Notes under the pieces: model-generated
The model's database searches: none
The model's input: only the letters and a program-made list of their open reading frames with translations
Told to the model about the DNA's origin: nothing
Position numbers and translations under genes: made by a program
In this document: in pieces, positions 46,244-56,020 of the stretch
Layout: each line of letters starts with the position of its first letter
How positions within the stretch are numbered: the stretch's first letter is position 1
Source of the DNA: Pseudomonadota bacterium
Lineage (GTDB): Bacteria; Pseudomonadota; Gammaproteobacteria; Xanthomonadales; Rhodanobacteraceae
DNA: 64,000 nucleotides
Assembly: GCA_021793575.1 (NCBI GenBank)
Contig: JAJYSM010000005.1
Span: 1 to 64,000 of the forward strand
Reading direction: 5' to 3'

Positions 46244-49200
46244 TTACTGCACCGTCACCGGCCGCCGGTTGTCGCTGGAGACCTTGTCGATCAGCTCGTT
46301 GTAGGGGTCGATGCCGGCCTCCGCAGGCAGGCCGTCGACGGTCACGCTGAGCGTGCTGTCGCCGTTCGGCAGCAGGCGCTTGTGCAGATACAGCGGCTTG
46401 CCGTCCTGGCCGGCGTGCGCGGGCCTGGCGAACACGCCGATCTCGATCGGGATGTCCGGCGTGCCGGGCGTTTCCTTGCCGCTGCCGTCGACGTAGACCT
46501 TGCCGGTGTGCAGCTTCATGGTCACCAGGTACTTGCCGTCAGGCAGCTTTTTCGCAGTGGCGGCGGTGATGCGGTTGTCGAACAGGGTGATCTTCCAGAA
46601 CAGGTCGTCGAGCAGCGGCTGCCACTGCGGGCCGGCGGCCTTGGACAGCGCAGCCATGAACTCCTGCGTGTCGGTGTACGGCGGCTGCTGGAAGCCCTTG
46701 TCGATGAGGAACTGCCTGAGCATCGCGTCGAGCTTGTCCTCGCCGAGGTAGTCCTGCAGCGCGTAGAACACCAGCGCGCCCTTGCTGTAGTGGATGTACG
46801 GCTGGTTCTCCACCTTGGCCAGCGGCTCCTCGGCCAGTTTCTCGGTGGCGCGGCCAGCGAGGTAGTTGTCCAGCGCGTACTTGAGGAACTTGCGCATCTG
46901 GTCGGCGCCGAACTTGTGCTTCATCACCATCATCGCCGAGTACTGCGCCAGCGATTCGCTGAGCATGGTCGAGCCCTGCATGTTGGCGCCGATCACGCGG
47001 TGCGCCCACCACTGGTGCGCCACCTCGTGCGCGGTGACGTAGTAGGGGTAGTCGATCTTCGACTTGTCGCGCAGGTCGGCGATGAAGCCGATCGATTCGG
47101 AGAACGGAATGGTGTTGGCGAACGACTGCGCGAAGCTGGCGTAGTCGGGAAACTCCAGGATGCGCAGCTGGCGGAACTGGTACGGCGTGAAGTGCGCGTC
47201 GTAGTAGTCCAGCGCATCCTCGGCGCCGCGGATCATGTCGTCCACGTTCCAGGCGTGCGCCGGGTTGTAGTACACGCCGATCGTCACGCCCTTCCAGTTC
47301 ACCTGCTTCACCGCGTAGCGCGCGGACAGCCAGGCGAAGAACGGCAGCATCGGCTGGGTCTTGCCGTCCTGGGTCATGGTGTAGTGGAAATAGCGCCGAC
47401 CGTTGGCTAGCCAGGTTTTCTCCAGGTAGCCCGGCGCCACCGCGATCTGGTCGGCCGCGGTGGAGACGGTGGTGTCGAAGCTGATCCAGTCGGCGTCGTT
47501 GCTGATGTAGGTATTGGCGCGCGCCTTCGGGTTGCCGAGCTTGGGCATGCGCAGCGCCGCCGCGCTCAGCCCGTACTTGCGGCGGTCGTTGCGGTCGGTG
47601 ATCTGCCGCTGGCTCTGGTAGCCGAAATGCGGCAGCACCTGGTTGTTGAAGAAGGTGCCGTTGGCGGCCAGGAAGGTGCCCTCGGGGCTGTTGGTGAAGC
47701 CCTTCGGCGCGTAGGTCAGCGCAAAGTCGAACGCCATCGAGGCGCCCGGCGCCAGCGGGGTTTTCAGCCGGTAGACGGTGAAGCCCAGCGCCTTGTCCGC
47801 GCTCAGCGTGGCGTGCGGCGCAAAGCTCAGCGAGGTCACCGTGAAGTCGGTGTCGAAGTTCACGTACAGCTCGCTGATCGGCGCGCGGTGCTTGTTGACC
47901 AGCGTGTAGTGGCCGCGGATGTCCAGCCGGCGGTGATAGGGATGGATGTCCACATCGGCCTGCACCGCGGTGATGCGCGGCTGCGGCAGATCCTTGTACC
48001 GGGCGAATTTCTTCTCGTAGTCGGCGCGCTGCTGCAGCTGCGCGCTGCTGCTCTGGTAGCGGTTGAGCACGTTGGTGTTGTAGTAGATCCACGCGCCGCT
48101 GCCGCCGAACGCCAGCAGCGCCAGCAGCAGCGCGATGCGCAGCGGCGGGTGCAGGCGCGCGCGCGCCTCGCGCAGGCGGTGGCGCCACGCGTGGTCGGTG
48201 CCGCGCACCCAGAACAGCGCCGCCAGCACCAGCAGCGCCACCGCCAGGCAGGCCCAGTACGCATCGAACCACAGCACACCGGCGAGAAAACTGCCGTAGC
48301 CGTTCATGTCCGAATACGGCGCGCCCGGGGTGGTGGCGTAGTTGTAGATGTGCTGCTCCCAGTGCAGCAGGTCGAAGCCGATCACGCTGATGACCAGCCA
48401 CACGATGGTCAGCAGGTAGCCGATGAACTTGTTGTTCGACAGCACCTGCAGGAACAGCGCCAGCACCGCCAGCAGCACGAACGGCACCGCCTGCAGCGCC
48501 AGCGTTTGCGCGTACAGCCCCAGCTCGAGATGGGTGTAGCCGTGTACCAGCTGCCAGCCGATGCCAAACAGCGCGCCGGCCAGCAGAAACGCCGCGATCA
48601 CTGCCAGCAGCGCGCCCAGTTTCGCGATCAGCGGCACCCAGTCCGGCAGCGGAAACGCGTCGGTGACCTCGGCCGAGCGCTGGCTGCGCTCGCGCCACAC
48701 CAGCTCGCCCGCGTAGAACGTGACGATGATGTACAGCAGCCACTGGAAGCCGCCGCGCACGGCTTGCAGCACCTGGTGCGTCACCGGCCAGGTGGCGGTG
48801 CCGTAGATGCGGTCCGACAGCGCCAGCGCGCCGAACAGGTTGGCCAGCCCCAACGCCAGCATGATCAGGAACGGCACCCCGCGCAGCACGCCCAGCGTGT
48901 CGAACGCGAACTGCCGCCACAGCTGCAGCCCGTGCGCGCGCAGGTCGTCGGCCAGCTGCACCCTGGGCAGCGTCAGCGCCGTCGGGCTGGCCGGCGGGCG
49001 CAGCAGCGGCGGCTCGGCGCGCGGCTTGCGCCGCGGCAGCTGCAGGCCTTCGCGGTTCGGCCGGAACAGCAGCAGCGTGGCGCCCAGCAGTCCCACGCTG
49101 ACGGCGCTCCACAGCAACCGGTTGAACAGCAGCACGCCGCGCAGCGCCGGCAGCTGGTGGTTGGCCTGATACGCCGACCAGTAGCGCGTCACCAGCGCCA

Positions 49201-49861
49201 GCGTGCGGCCGCCGAACGGATCGAGCAGGGCGGCGACGTAGTGGTTGTTGACGTCGCGGGTGAGCAGGCCGACCACGCTTTGCAGCACGAAGAAGGCGAT
49301 CAGCCCGAGATAGGTGACCAGCAGCGAGCGGCTCAGCGTGGCCAGCAGAAACAGCAGCGCGGCGATGAACAGCAGATCCGGCAGCACCATCACGCCGAAG
49401 CCCCAGGCGTAGCCGTGCCAGTCCGGCGGGCCCAGCCGCGCGGCGTCGATCCACGGCATCAGGCCGCCCAGCGCGATGCCCAGCGCGCACGCCAGCATCA
49501 CCGCCAGCGCGGCCAGATAGCCGGCGGCGAAGCGGCCGCCGAGGTAGGCGCCACGGCTGACCGGGGTGGTGAACACCAGCTCCGCCGTGCGCTGCTCGAA
49601 ATCGCGCAGCGCCGCCCCGGCCACGAATACGGTGACCAGGAACGTGCTCAGCACGGTCAGCGCGCCGAGCAGCCGCGCGATCACCAGCGGCGCGTTGCGC
49701 AGCACGTTGCCGCTGGCGCCGCCCAGGCTCACCGCGTCGGTGCTGACCAGCGCGAACGCGAGCGCGCCGAACATCGCGGCGATGATCCAGAACAGCGGCG
49801 CCCGCAGCTGTTGGCGCCATTCGAAGCGGAGGATTTCGAAGAAACTGGACTTGCGGAACAT
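46244..49861 (-). CDS. ABC-2 permease fused to an M1-family aminopeptidase
   Basis: A 1,205-residue inner-membrane protein. Residues 1-275 and about 320-590 each hold about six hydrophobic segments (ABC-2 permease halves). Residues about 640-1205 form an M1 peptidase domain facing the periplasm. The zinc site is HEVAH (His945, Glu946, His949) with Glu969 as the likely third ligand in MLSESLAQYS. The usual aminopeptidase GAMEN motif is not obvious; the region reads FPDYASFAQSF instead. It pairs with the ATP-binding gene upstream to make an exporter-peptidase. The substrate is unknown, and this fusion class is widespread but uncharacterised to my knowledge. Confidence 0.9.
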   Translation of the reverse strand: MFRKSSFFEILRFEWRQQLRAPLFWIIAAMFGALAFALVSTDAVSLGGASGNVLRNAPLVIARLLGALTVLSTFLVTVFVAGAALRDFEQRTAELVFTTPVSRGAYLGGRFAAGYLAALAVMLACALGIALGGLMPWIDAARLGPPDWHGYAWGFGVMVLPDLLFIAALLFLLATLSRSLLVTYLGLIAFFVLQSVVGLLTRDVNNHYVAALLDPFGGRTLALVTRYWSAYQANHQLPALRGVLLFNRLLWSAVSVGLLGATLLLFRPNREGLQLPRRKPRAEPPLLRPPASPTALTLPRVQLADDLRAHGLQLWRQFAFDTLGVLRGVPFLIMLALGLANLFGALALSDRIYGTATWPVTHQVLQAVRGGFQWLLYIIVTFYAGELVWRERSQRSAEVTDAFPLPDWVPLIAKLGALLAVIAAFLLAGALFGIGWQLVHGYTHLELGLYAQTLALQAVPFVLLAVLALFLQVLSNNKFIGYLLTIVWLVISVIGFDLLHWEQHIYNYATTPGAPYSDMNGYGSFLAGVLWFDAYWACLAVALLVLAALFWVRGTDHAWRHRLREARARLHPPLRIALLLALLAFGGSGAWIYYNTNVLNRYQSSSAQLQQRADYEKKFARYKDLPQPRITAVQADVDIHPYHRRLDIRGHYTLVNKHRAPISELYVNFDTDFTVTSLSFAPHATLSADKALGFTVYRLKTPLAPGASMAFDFALTYAPKGFTNSPEGTFLAANGTFFNNQVLPHFGYQSQRQITDRNDRRKYGLSAAALRMPKLGNPKARANTYISNDADWISFDTTVSTAADQIAVAPGYLEKTWLANGRRYFHYTMTQDGKTQPMLPFFAWLSARYAVKQVNWKGVTIGVYYNPAHAWNVDDMIRGAEDALDYYDAHFTPYQFRQLRILEFPDYASFAQSFANTIPFSESIGFIADLRDKSKIDYPYYVTAHEVAHQWWAHRVIGANMQGSTMLSESLAQYSAMMVMKHKFGADQMRKFLKYALDNYLAGRATEKLAEEPLAKVENQPYIHYSKGALVFYALQDYLGEDKLDAMLRQFLIDKGFQQPPYTDTQEFMAALSKAAGPQWQPLLDDLFWKITLFDNRITAATAKKLPDGKYLVTMKLHTGKVYVDGSGKETPGTPDIPIEIGVFARPAHAGQDGKPLYLHKRLLPNGDSTLSVTVDGLPAEAGIDPYNELIDKVSSDNRRPVTVQ

Positions 49862-49893
49862 GGGTGATCCTGTGTGGCGTCGGAGCGCAGCTT

Positions 49894-49962
49894 GTGGGAG
49901 CGACTTCAGTCGCGATGCTTTTGAGTCGAGCGGAAGAGCATCGCGACTGAAGTCGCTCCTAC
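49894..49962. repeat. REP-like inverted repeat, copy 4 (loop type B)
   Basis: Arms at 49894-49918 and 49938-49962 differ in a single base at the right end (CTCCTAC instead of CTCCCAC). The loop is the short GAGTCGAGCGGAA type. It lies between the permease-peptidase gene and its ATPase gene, inside the presumed operon. No outer arms are present. Confidence 0.9.
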
Positions 49963-49981
49963 AGGCGGGATGGACGGCCGG

Positions 49982-50866
49982 TCAGGCCGCCCGCGCGGTG
50001 GCCTGGGCGCGCAGCTGGCCGAAGTAGACGTCCTCCAGATCCGGCGCCACCGCCTCGAAGCCCTCGCCTGGCCGCGCATCGGCCAGCACGTGCAGCAGCG
50101 TGCGGCCGCCGGCGAGGCGGGTGGAGAGGATGTTCATGCGGGCGCGATAGCCGTCCAGCTCGGCCTTGTCGATCGTGCGTCGCCACACGCGACCGTCGAG
50201 GCTGCGGATCGCCTCCCGCGGTTCGCCGCTCAGCAGCACCTGGCCCTGGCCGATGATCGCCATGCGCTGGCACAGGTCGGTGACGTCCTCCACGATGTGG
50301 GTGGACAGGATCACCACCACGCGCTCGCCGATCTCCGCCAACAGGTTGAGGAAGCGGTTGCGCTCCTCCGGGTCGAGGCCGGCGGTGGGCTCGTCCACGA
50401 TCACCAGCCGCGGGTCGCCGATCAGCGCCTGGGCGATGCCGAAGCGCTGGCGCATGCCGCCGGAGTAGCTGCCCAGCTTGCGCTTGCGCACGTCCCACAG
50501 GTTCACTTGGCGCAGCAGCGCCTCCACCAGCGCGCGCCGCTCGCTTTTCACGGTGACGCCCTTGAGCACGGCGAAGTGATCGAGCATCGCCTCGGCCGAC
50601 ACCTTCGGGTACACGCCGAACTCCTGCGGCAGATAGCCGAGCAGCCGGCGCGTGGCGTGCTTGTCGGCGAGCAGATCCATGTCGCCGAGCCGGATGCTGC
50701 CCTCGTCGGCATCCTGCAGCGTGGCGATGGTGCGCATCAGCGAGGACTTGCCCGCACCGTTGGGGCCGAGCAAGCCGAACATGCCGTGCGGAATGTCCAA
50801 CGACACCTTGCGCAGCGCGCGCACGCCGTTGGCGTAGGTTTTCGACAGCTCACGGATCGACAGCAT
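49982..50866 (-). CDS. ABC transporter ATP-binding protein
   Basis: A 294-residue ATPase partner of the fused permease-peptidase. Walker A is GPNGAGKSS (about residues 34-42), the Q-loop YLPQEFGVYPK, the signature YSGGMRQRFGIAQAL, and Walker B LVIVDEPTAGLDPEE, followed by the H-loop STHIVED. A C-terminal regulatory extension of about 80 residues follows. It belongs to the ABC-2 exporter group (CcmA-like). Its stop is 20 bp from the REP-like copy 4 that separates it from the permease gene. It is divergent from aceF. Confidence 0.93.
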   Translation of the reverse strand: MLSIRELSKTYANGVRALRKVSLDIPHGMFGLLGPNGAGKSSLMRTIATLQDADEGSIRLGDMDLLADKHATRRLLGYLPQEFGVYPKVSAEAMLDHFAVLKGVTVKSERRALVEALLRQVNLWDVRKRKLGSYSGGMRQRFGIAQALIGDPRLVIVDEPTAGLDPEERNRFLNLLAEIGERVVVILSTHIVEDVTDLCQRMAIIGQGQVLLSGEPREAIRSLDGRVWRRTIDKAELDGYRARMNILSTRLAGGRTLLHVLADARPGEGFEAVAPDLEDVYFGQLRAQATARAA

Positions 50867-51095
50867 GGCTTGCTTCCCGGGCCGCCCAGCGCGGCGTGGA
50901 TGGATGTCAGCGTAGGCGATGCGCCGCCGCGTTGCGTGCGCTCAAGGTCATGCATACGCCCGCGAATGGCAAGCCCCGCAGCGATCCGCCGTGCGGTTTT
51001 TGCGCGACGCCGCGGGCATGCCTTCGCTATGATTGAGGTCTTGTCCGCGACCGCCGTCCCCGCGCGGTCCGCCATCGTCATTCGCAGGAGTCCCC

Positions 51096-52805
51096 ATGGC
51101 CGATCTGAAAGAAGCCCGCGTTCCCGACATCGGCCACGCCGATGTGCCGGTCATCGAAGTGCTGGTAAAGGTCGGCGACCGCGTCGAGAAGGAGCAGAGC
51201 CTGATCACGCTGGAGTCGGACAAGGCCACCATGGAAGTGCCCGCGCCGTTCGCCGGCACCATCAGGGAGATCAGGCTGAAGGTGGGCGACACGGTGTCCG
51301 AGGGCTCGCTGATTGCCATGATCGAAGCCGGCGGCGCTGCTGTCTCTGCGCCCGCTGCAGCCCACGCTGCCGCAGCAGTCGTCAGCGCGCCCCCGGCCAC
51401 CCCGCCGCCCGCCGCCGCTCCGCCCGTGGCAGCCAGCCCCGCCGCCGCATCCGCCGGCGGCCTGCGCGAGGCGTGCGTGCCCGACATCGGCCACGCCGAC
51501 GTGCCGGTGATCGAGGTGCTGGTGCAGGTCGGCGACCGCGTCAGCAAGGATCAGAGCCTGATCACACTGGAGTCGGACAAGGCCACCATGGAAATCCCCG
51601 CGCCGTTCGCCGGCGTGGTGCGCGAGCTGCGGGTGAAGGTCGGCGACACGTTGTCCGAAGGCAGCGTGATCGCCATGATCGAGACCGACGGCGCAGCCGA
51701 CACAGCGTCCCCCGCGGCCCCGCGGGGTGAGGTGCCAGCCGCGCCGACACCCGCTCCCGCTGCACCGGCGCCAGTCGACAAGCCCGCCCCGATCGGCGGC
51801 CGCGGCGTGCTGCCGGGCAACGCGCCGGAGGGCGCCGCGCCGCCCACCGCGCGCCCGCCGCTGGACGCCACCATCGTGATGCCCGGCGACGCGCCGTATG
51901 CCAGCCCGGCGATCCGCGCGTATGCGCGCGAGCTGGGCGTGGACATCGTGCAGGTGAAGGGCAGCGGCCGCGGCGGCCGCATCCAGCGCACGGACGTCAG
52001 CGACTACGTCAAGCACGCGCTGGCCTCCGGCGCGCGCCCGGTGCAGGGCGCGCCGGTGAACGCCGGCGGCGGCCTCAGCCTGCTGCCGTGGCCGAAGATC
52101 GACTTCGCCAAGTTCGGCGAGATCGAGGAGAAGCCGCTCACCCGCATCCAGAAGATTTCCGGTGCCAACCTCGCGCGCAATTGGGCGATGATTCCGCACG
52201 TCACGCAGCACGACGAGGCCGACATCACCGAGCTGGAGGCGTTCCGCAAGAAGCTCGGCGAGGAGAACAAGGACCTCAAGATCACCCCGCTGGTGTTCCA
52301 GATCAAGGCGGTGGTGGCGGCGCTGAAGCAGTTTCCGCGCTTCAACGCCTCGCTCGACGAGTCGGGCGAGAAGCTCACCCTGAAAAAATATTTCCACATC
52401 GGCATCGCGGTGGACACGCCCGACGGCCTGGTGGTGCCGGTGATCCGCGACTGCGACAAGAAGGGCCTGCTCGACCTCGCCCGCGAGCTGGGCGAGATCT
52501 CGGCCAAGGCGCGCGACAAGAAGCTCGGCCCGGCCGAGATCTCCGGCGGCTGCTTCTCGATCAGCTCGCTCGGCGGCATCGGCGGCACCGGCTTCACGCC
52601 GATCGTCAACGCGCCCGAGGTGGCCATCCTGGGCGTCTCCAAGGCGGCCATGAAACCGGTGTGGAACGGCAGGGAGTTCGCGCCGCGGCTGCTGCTGCCG
52701 CTGTCGCTGTCGTACGACCACCGGGTGATCGACGGCGCGCTCGCCGCGCGCTTCGCCGCCTTCCTCGCCACCCAGCTCGGCGACATCCGCCGCCTGCTGC
52801 TGTAA
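51096..52805 (+). CDS. aceF: Dihydrolipoyllysine acetyltransferase (PDH E2)
   Basis: Core of the pyruvate dehydrogenase complex; it carries the lipoyl arms and transfers acetyl to CoA. The 569-residue protein has two lipoyl domains, each with lipoyl-lysine in ESDKATME (near residues 45 and 160), an Ala/Pro linker after each, and an E3/E1-binding domain ([16 protein letters not shown], near 270). The catalytic domain ends [18 protein letters not shown] 51096 follows AGGAG. It begins the aceF-mscS-lpd cluster; aceE is elsewhere. Confidence 0.96.
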   Translation: MADLKEARVPDIGHADVPVIEVLVKVGDRVEKEQSLITLESDKATMEVPAPFAGTIREIRLKVGDTVSEGSLIAMIEAGGAAVSAPAAAHAAAAVVSAPPATPPPAAAPPVAASPAAASAGGLREACVPDIGHADVPVIEVLVQVGDRVSKDQSLITLESDKATMEIPAPFAGVVRELRVKVGDTLSEGSVIAMIETDGAADTASPAAPRGEVPAAPTPAPAAPAPVDKPAPIGGRGVLPGNAPEGAAPPTARPPLDATIVMPGDAPYASPAIRAYARELGVDIVQVKGSGRGGRIQRTDVSDYVKHALASGARPVQGAPVNAGGGLSLLPWPKIDFAKFGEIEEKPLTRIQKISGANLARNWAMIPHVTQHDEADITELEAFRKKLGEENKDLKITPLVFQIKAVVAALKQFPRFNASLDESGEKLTLKKYFHIGIAVDTPDGLVVPVIRDCDKKGLLDLARELGEISAKARDKKLGPAEISGGCFSISSLGGIGGTGFTPIVNAPEVAILGVSKAAMKPVWNGREFAPRLLLPLSLSYDHRVIDGALAARFAAFLATQLGDIRRLLL

Positions 52806-52817
52806 CGGGCAGCGCGG

Positions 52818-53924
52818 ATGCTCGCCGCCATGTCGCTCGGCTACGCGGACGCGCGCTCGGCGCTGACGCCGGCCGCGCCCAGGGTGGTGAAGCAGGGCAT
52901 CGAGCAGCTGGGCGACTGGCTGGAGCTGGGCTTCAAGTTCGGCGGCGTCAACGTGACGGTCGGCTCGGTGCTGGGTTCGCTGCTGCTGCTGGCGGTGTTC
53001 CTGTTGGCGTCCGCGCTGCTCAAGCACCTGCTGTATCGCTACGCTCGGCGCAACGAGCACGTCAACCAGTCGACCATCTATACCTTGCAGCGGCTGCTGC
53101 ACTACCTGCTGCTGACCATCGGCGTGCTGTGGGCGCTGAGCGTGGCCGGCATTCCGATGGCCAAGATGAGCCTGTTCGCCGGCGCGCTGGGCGTGGGTCT
53201 GGGCTTCGGCCTGCAGGCGATCTTCAACAACTTCGTCTCCGGCCTGATCCTGCTGTTCGAGCGCAGCCTCAAGGTGGGCGACTTCGTCGAGCTGGCCTCC
53301 GGCGTGCACGGCCACGTGCGCGACATCTACATCCGCGCCACCCGCATCACCACCAACGACGACATCGACATACTGGTGCCGAACTCGGAGTTCGTGAATG
53401 GCCGCGTGGTGAACTGGACCCTGCGCGAGGTGGCGCGGCGGCAGAAGATCCCCTTCGGCGTGGCCTACGGCACCGACAAGGAGCTGGTGAAGCAGGCCGC
53501 GCTGGAAGCGGCCACCGCGGTGCCGTTCACGCTGAGCCTGGACGGCCCGCGCGGGCCGCAGGTGTGGCTGACCGGGTTCGGCGACTCCGCGCTGAATTTC
53601 GCGCTGGTGGTCTGGCTCAACGCCGAAGCCACCCGCCGCCCCGGCGCGGTCACCGCGGCCTACTACTGGGCGCTGCACACGGCGCTGGAAAAATACGGCA
53701 TCGAGCTGCCGTTTCCGCAGCGCGACCTGCACATCAAGAGCTGGGTGCGGCCCGAGCGGCGCAGCGACGACACGCCCGCCGCGCCTGCACCGGTCGGAGC
53801 GCGCGGCAGCGCGCCAGACAACGACGCGGCGCGCGACGTGGCGCGCGACATCGCCGAGCAATCGGCCAGCCGTCCCGGTCCCACCCCGTCATCCCCCGCC
53901 AAAGATCCGCGCGCGGCGCACTGA
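52818..53924 (+). CDS. MscS-family mechanosensitive ion channel
   Basis: A 368-residue inner-membrane channel. Three hydrophobic segments (about residues 46-66, 88-112, 115-140) precede the pore and beta domain GFGLQAIFNNFVSGLILLFE, then LKVGDFVELASGVHGHVRDI and the vestibule with VPNSEFVNGRVVNW. The C-terminal tail is long and polar. It lies 12 bp after aceF and 27 bp before lpd, so it is almost certainly co-transcribed with PDH genes. There is no obvious functional link. Confidence 0.93.
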   Translation: MLAAMSLGYADARSALTPAAPRVVKQGIEQLGDWLELGFKFGGVNVTVGSVLGSLLLLAVFLLASALLKHLLYRYARRNEHVNQSTIYTLQRLLHYLLLTIGVLWALSVAGIPMAKMSLFAGALGVGLGFGLQAIFNNFVSGLILLFERSLKVGDFVELASGVHGHVRDIYIRATRITTNDDIDILVPNSEFVNGRVVNWTLREVARRQKIPFGVAYGTDKELVKQAALEAATAVPFTLSLDGPRGPQVWLTGFGDSALNFALVVWLNAEATRRPGAVTAAYYWALHTALEKYGIELPFPQRDLHIKSWVRPERRSDDTPAAPAPVGARGSAPDNDAARDVARDIAEQSASRPGPTPSSPAKDPRAAH

Positions 53925-53951
53925 CGCCCCGCAACACGAAGGAAACAGCGC

Positions 53952-55835
53952 ATGGCCAGCACTATCGAAATCAAGGTTCCAGACATCGGCGGCCACGGCA
54001 ACGTGCCGGTCATCGAGGTGCTGGTGCAAGTCGGCGACACCGTGGCCAAGGAGCAGAGCCTGATCACGCTGGAGTCCGACAAGGCCACCATGGAGATCCC
54101 CTCCAGCGCCGCCGGGGTGATCCGCGAGCTGAAGCTCAAGGTCGGCGATGAAGTGTCCGAAGGCAGCCTGATTGCCCTTTTGGAAACCGTCGGCGCAGCC
54201 GACTCCGCGTCCCCCTCTCCCCCGCGGGGAGAGAACGGACCTTCATCCCCCTCTCCCCTGCGGGGAGAGGGCCGGGGTGAGGGGACGGACTTGCCCGGAA
54301 CCTCCAGCACGACAAGCGGCGGCAGCAACACTTCCGCGAGCACCCGCCCCTCACCTCAATCCTCTCCCCAGAAGGCAGAGGAGGCGAAGGCGCCGCAGGC
54401 GGCAGGGTCATCCGGAAAAGCGGCCGACATCAGCTGCCAGCTGGTCGTATTGGGCTCCGGCCCCGGCGGCTACACCGCCGCGTTCCGCGCCGCCGATCTG
54501 GGCGTGGACACGGTGCTGGTCGAACGCCACGCCACGCTGGGTGGCGTCTGCCTCAACGTGGGCTGCATTCCGTCCAAGGCACTGCTGCACGCCGCGGCGG
54601 TGATCGACGAGGCCGAGGCGATGGCTGCGCACGGCGTCAGCTTCGGCAAGCCCGTCATCGACCTGGCCAAGCTGCGCGACTTCAAGTCCAAGGTGGTCGG
54701 CAAGCTCACCGGCGGACTGGCCGCCATGAGCAAGCAGCGCAAGGTGCGCACCGTGCAGGGTGTCGGCACGTTTGTCTCGCCGCACGAAATGGAAGTCCAG
54801 ACGGCCGAAGGAACCAAGCTGATCCGCTTCGAGCACGCCATCATCGCGGCCGGCTCGCAGTCGGTGAAGCTGGGCATGTTTCCGTGGGACGACGAGCGCG
54901 TGCTCGACTCCACCCGGGCGCTGGAGCTGAAGGACGTGCCAAAGAAGATGCTCGTGGTCGGCGGCGGCATCATCGGGCTGGAAATGGCCACGGTGTATTC
55001 CGCGCTCGGCAGCGAGGTGACCGTGGTCGAGTTCATGGATCAGCTCATTCCCGGCGCCGACGCCGACCTGATCAAGCCGCTGGCGCAGCGCCTGGGCCGC
55101 AAGCTCAAGGGCATCCATCTCAAGACCAAGGTCACCTCGGCCAAGGCCGGCAAGAAAGGCATCGAGGTCAGCTACGAGGGCGACAGCCTGCCCGCGGACA
55201 CCGTGTTCGACCGCGTGCTGGTGTCGGTGGGCCGCACGCCCAACGGCGGCAGCATCGGCGCCGACAAGGCCGGCGTGGCGGTGAGCGAGCGCGGCTTCAT
55301 CAGCGTCGACAGCCAGATGCGCACCAACGTGCCGCACATCTTCGCCATCGGCGACCTGGTCGGCCAGCCGATGCTGGCGCACAAGGCCACCCACGAGGCC
55401 AAGGTCGCCGCCGAAGTGGTCGCCGGCCACAAGAGCCACTTCGACGCGCGGGTGATCCCGTCGGTGGCCTACACCGATCCGGAAATCGCCTGGGTCGGCG
55501 TCACCGAGCGCGAGGCGAAGGAGCAGGGCCTGAAGATCGGCGTGGGCAAGTTCCCGTGGGCGGCCAGCGGCCGCGCCATCGGCAACGACCGCACCGAAGG
55601 CTTCACCAAGCTGCTGTTCGACGAGGCCACCCACCGCGTGGTCGGCGGCGCCATCGTCGGCCAGCACGCCGGCGATCTGATCTCCGAAGTGGCGCTGGCG
55701 ATCGAGATGGGCAGCGAGGCCGCCGACATCGGCCTCACCATCCACCCGCATCCCACCCTGAGCGAATCGGTGGGCATGGCGGCGGAGATTTACGACGGCA
55801 CGATCACCGATCTGTATATGCCGAAGAAGAAGTAG
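53952..55835 (+). CDS. lpdA: Dihydrolipoyl dehydrogenase (PDH E3) with N-terminal lipoyl domain
   Basis: Re-oxidises the lipoyl arms of the 2-oxoacid complexes using FAD and NAD. The 627-residue protein has an N-terminal lipoyl domain ([10 protein letters not shown] near residue 40), a long Ser/Pro/Gly linker (about 78-150), and then the E3 proper. The latter has FAD motif GSGPGGYTAAFRAAD, redox disulfide GGVCLNVGCIPSKAL, NAD motif VGGGIIGLEMATVY, and the His-Glu pair HPHPTLSES. The linker is partly encoded by two palindromic repeats (54215-54271). It is last in the aceF-mscS-lpd cluster. Confidence 0.96.
   Translation: MASTIEIKVPDIGGHGNVPVIEVLVQVGDTVAKEQSLITLESDKATMEIPSSAAGVIRELKLKVGDEVSEGSLIALLETVGAADSASPSPPRGENGPSSPSPLRGEGRGEGTDLPGTSSTTSGGSNTSASTRPSPQSSPQKAEEAKAPQAAGSSGKAADISCQLVVLGSGPGGYTAAFRAADLGVDTVLVERHATLGGVCLNVGCIPSKALLHAAAVIDEAEAMAAHGVSFGKPVIDLAKLRDFKSKVVGKLTGGLAAMSKQRKVRTVQGVGTFVSPHEMEVQTAEGTKLIRFEHAIIAAGSQSVKLGMFPWDDERVLDSTRALELKDVPKKMLVVGGGIIGLEMATVYSALGSEVTVVEFMDQLIPGADADLIKPLAQRLGRKLKGIHLKTKVTSAKAGKKGIEVSYEGDSLPADTVFDRVLVSVGRTPNGGSIGADKAGVAVSERGFISVDSQMRTNVPHIFAIGDLVGQPMLAHKATHEAKVAAEVVAGHKSHFDARVIPSVAYTDPEIAWVGVTEREAKEQGLKIGVGKFPWAASGRAIGNDRTEGFTKLLFDEATHRVVGGAIVGQHAGDLISEVALAIEMGSEAADIGLTIHPHPTLSESVGMAAEIYDGTITDLYMPKKK
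54215..54271. repeat. Two CCCTCTCC palindromes inside the lpd coding sequence
   Basis: CTCTCCCC-CGC-GGGGAGAG lies at 54215-54233, and CCCTCTCCCC-TGC-GGGGAGAGGG at 54249-54271. They are translated as PSPPRGEN and PSPLRGEGRGEG in the interdomain linker. A third degenerate piece (CCTCACCTCAATCCTCTCC) lies at about 54350-54369. These match a repeat more usually found between genes. Confidence 0.8.
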
Positions 55836-56020
55836 CGGTCACTGCGTGGTCCGCTTGCTTGGCGCTCTCTCGTCCGGCGTAGGGGTCAAGGGCCGATCGA
55901 TGGGACTCTGAAATCGCTGATTCGCCCGATCAAGACGCTGCGTTCCGGCTGACACCTGTCACTGGCAAACCCGGCACATTGGTTTTACGGTGGCGTCAAG
56001 TTTTCCAGCAGGGGAGTGGC

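Noticed and set aside
47627-49867. 746-codon plus-strand ORF opposite the permease-peptidase gene
   Set aside because: Gln/Arg/His low-complexity shadow of the real minus-strand gene.
51078-53861. 927-codon minus-strand ORF spanning aceF and the channel gene
   Set aside because: It crosses two well-supported plus-strand genes and has shadow composition.
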